Assembly: GCA_045612565.1 (NCBI GenBank)
Contig: JAZKZG010000023.1
Span: forward strand, 1-14,546
DNA length: 14,546 nucleotides
From: RGIG9041 sp045612565
GTDB taxonomy: Bacteria > Bacillota > Clostridia > Oscillospirales > QAKW01
Direction: 5' to 3'
Each line of letters starts with the position of its first letter. Within the stretch, counting starts at the first letter, position 1. The position numbers were made by a program, and so were the translations under genes. Below the pieces are notes generated by a model. That model worked only from the letters and a program-made list of their open reading frames with translations, did not search any database and was not told the DNA's origin. This document shows, piece after piece, positions 13,344 through 14,546 of this stretch.

Positions 13344-14546
13344 TTATTTAAGAGCATACATAGCTGCGCCGACTGCTCCGCTGTGAGGTCCGTAGGTAAC
13401 CGTAAGCGGCGCTTCAAAGACTTCCGAAAGCACCTGTTGCCACATCTTGCTTGTGGAAGGTCCTCCGCACATAGAAATGCGTTCTATCTTGACGATGTCG
13501 CCTATGCGCTTCTTAAGCGCGTGAGCGATACCCTCCATAAGCGCTCTTGCGATCTGCTCCTTTGAATATTCCGAAAGGTCAGGAAACTCCTCCATGGGAT
13601 TAAATGCAAGTCCTCCTGTGTCGCCATTTGAACGTGCGACACATTCGTCAAGAACGGCAAATTTATCCTCACCGCTTGCGATATACTTTTCAACGACCGC
13701 CTTTATCTTTTCTGATGCTCTCGCGAGAGATGCTATCGTGCCCCAAGGACCGTCAGGAGAAAGGAAGGGATCGCTTGAAAGATTGTTTTTAATAATTGTC
13801 TCTCGCTCGTTGATCGGGAAGAAGCATACCCACGAGGTTCCGCAGGATATGAGCAAATCTCCCTGCTTGCGAGTGCCGCAGGCTCTTGCCGCGGTGGGAT
13901 GGTCGAACGAGCCGAGGTATACTTTTGAGTCCACGGGCAATCCGGTATCTGTAGATGCCTTCTCGTTTATTGTGCCCAGAAGTTCTCCGCTTTCCGCTAA
14001 ATGTGGAAGCTTTGCTTCATCAATACCAAGAACTGCGAGATAATCTTTGTTCCACGCGCGCTTTTTCTGATCAAGAAGATAGAAAGGCGTTGCCGTTGAC
14101 ACGTCGATACCCCATTTTCCTGTAAGGCGGTGGAGCAGATATTCTGTAATCATACATACGGTCTTTGCGCTGTCGAGGAGTTCGGGCGCGTGAATTCTCA
14201 CGTGTGAGAGTTGGCCGAGAGGGAAGGAAGGAGCAAGTCCCCAACCTGCGCTTTCTCTTACGTCGGCACCAAATCCCTTGCCGAAGACGGTTTCAATTTC
14301 CTCGGTAAAGGCTCTGTTGAGCCACGAATAGCCGTCAATGAGCGCGTCGCCATTTTCGTCACAGATAATGGCGTTTCCGGATGCGCTTGCCATAGCGAGT
14401 CCGCAAAACTCAGCGTCTTCGGGAAGTTTTTTTGCAAGTCGCCTTAAAACGCCGCATACCGCTTCATAAAATTTTTCGGGATCGATTCCAAGATATTCGC
14501 TCCCGTCGGGGAGATACGACTGTTTATATTCGAAATCCGCCGTACT
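13344..14546 (-). CDS. FGGY-family carbohydrate kinase (5' end outside window)
   Basis: The leftward frame stays open to the window edge, showing 400 C-terminal residues, 51 of them before the first visible Met (14391-14393). Full FGGY kinases are about 480-510 residues, so roughly 90-100 are missing. Features: GYSWLNRAF in the sugar-binding half; GSFDHPTAARACG with the candidate catalytic Asp (visible residue 215); LLISCGTSWVCF (phosphate-binding GT loop); and C-terminal MCGGPSTSKMWQQVLSEVF and SGAVGAAMYA, which match the adenosine-binding half. The expected role is ATP-dependent phosphorylation of a sugar or polyol (xylulose, glycerol or similar) in the cytoplasm. The Asp-His pair places it among the less characterised COG1070-like kinases rather than classical XylB or GlpK, so the substrate is left open. 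No sugar transporter or isomerase is visible in the window. Coding appears more GC-rich than the neighbouring surface-protein gene. Confidence 0.88.
   Translation of the reverse strand, partial: STADFEYKQSYLPDGSEYLGIDPEKFYEAVCGVLRRLAKKLPEDAEFCGLAMASASGNAIICDENGDALIDGYSWLNRAFTEEIETVFGKGFGADVRESAGWGLAPSFPLGQLSHVRIHAPELLDSAKTVCMITEYLLHRLTGKWGIDVSTATPFYLLDQKKRAWNKDYLAVLGIDEAKLPHLAESGELLGTINEKASTDTGLPVDSKVYLGSFDHPTAARACGTRKQGDLLISCGTSWVCFFPINERETIIKNNLSSDPFLSPDGPWGTIASLARASEKIKAVVEKYIASGEDKFAVLDECVARSNGDTGGLAFNPMEEFPDLSEYSKEQIARALMEGIAHALKKRIGDIVKIERISMCGGPSTSKMWQQVLSEVFEAPLTVTYGPHSGAVGAAMYALK

Noticed and set aside
13200..13565. A 121-residue plus-strand frame after cotJC
   Set aside because: It starts in the last codons of cotJC in another frame, crosses two hairpins and runs antisense through the kinase gene. 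It has no family resemblance.
13594..14043. A 149-residue plus-strand frame opposite the kinase
   Set aside because: It is antisense to conserved FGGY kinase motifs and has no ribosome site.

Overview
The window reads as chromosome of an AT-rich, endospore-forming member of the Clostridia (Firmicutes), probably an anaerobe and possibly gut-associated. The evidence is a complete cotJA-cotJB-cotJC spore-coat operon, an S-layer-homology (SLH) anchored surface protein, consensus sigma-A promoters (TTGACA/TATAAT), strong AGGAGG-type ribosome binding sites and many intrinsic terminators. The species cannot be named from the sequence alone. Coding density is high and no gene-free stretch exceeds about 130 bases. 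I see no transposase, phage gene, tRNA, rRNA or CRISPR array.

Layout. (1) 1-882: 3' end of a large secreted or surface protein, closed by a terminator. (2) 947-2221: an unrecognised protein with N-terminal membrane segments; its apparent Shine-Dalgarno lies inside the preceding terminator stem. (3) 2256-4750: a compact cytoplasmic hydrolase cassette. An amidohydrolase-2 family TIM-barrel enzyme is transcribed leftward. A divergent, translationally coupled pair is transcribed rightward: a short alkaline-phosphatase-superfamily protein and a histidine phosphatase. The two divergent promoters have back-to-back -35 boxes that form a perfect inverted repeat, suggesting joint control. (4) 4870-12009: a 2379-residue modular surface protein from a consensus promoter. 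It has a signal peptide, a GLUG-type region, Ig-like and FN3-like modules, five copies of a roughly 110-residue predicted beta-sandwich joined by Cys/His-rich linkers, five exact 141-bp tandem Cys-rich units, and three SLH domains. (5) 12134-13213: the cotJABC operon with overlapping genes, followed by what looks like the remnant 3' end of a second cotJC. (6) 13344 to the window end: a leftward FGGY-family sugar kinase, cut off by the window edge.

How the parts fit. Items 1 and 4 are envelope proteins that share short His and Cys-x2-Cys modules. Item 3 looks like a small catabolic or housekeeping unit with three hydrolase activities and an unknown substrate. CotJABC would act in the inner spore coat, with CotJC a manganese-catalase-like protein. 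The most notable points are the synonymous-only duplicate of the cotJC tail, the palindromic divergent promoter of the hydrolase cassette, the terminator-embedded ribosome binding site, and the architecture of the giant Cys-rich SLH protein.
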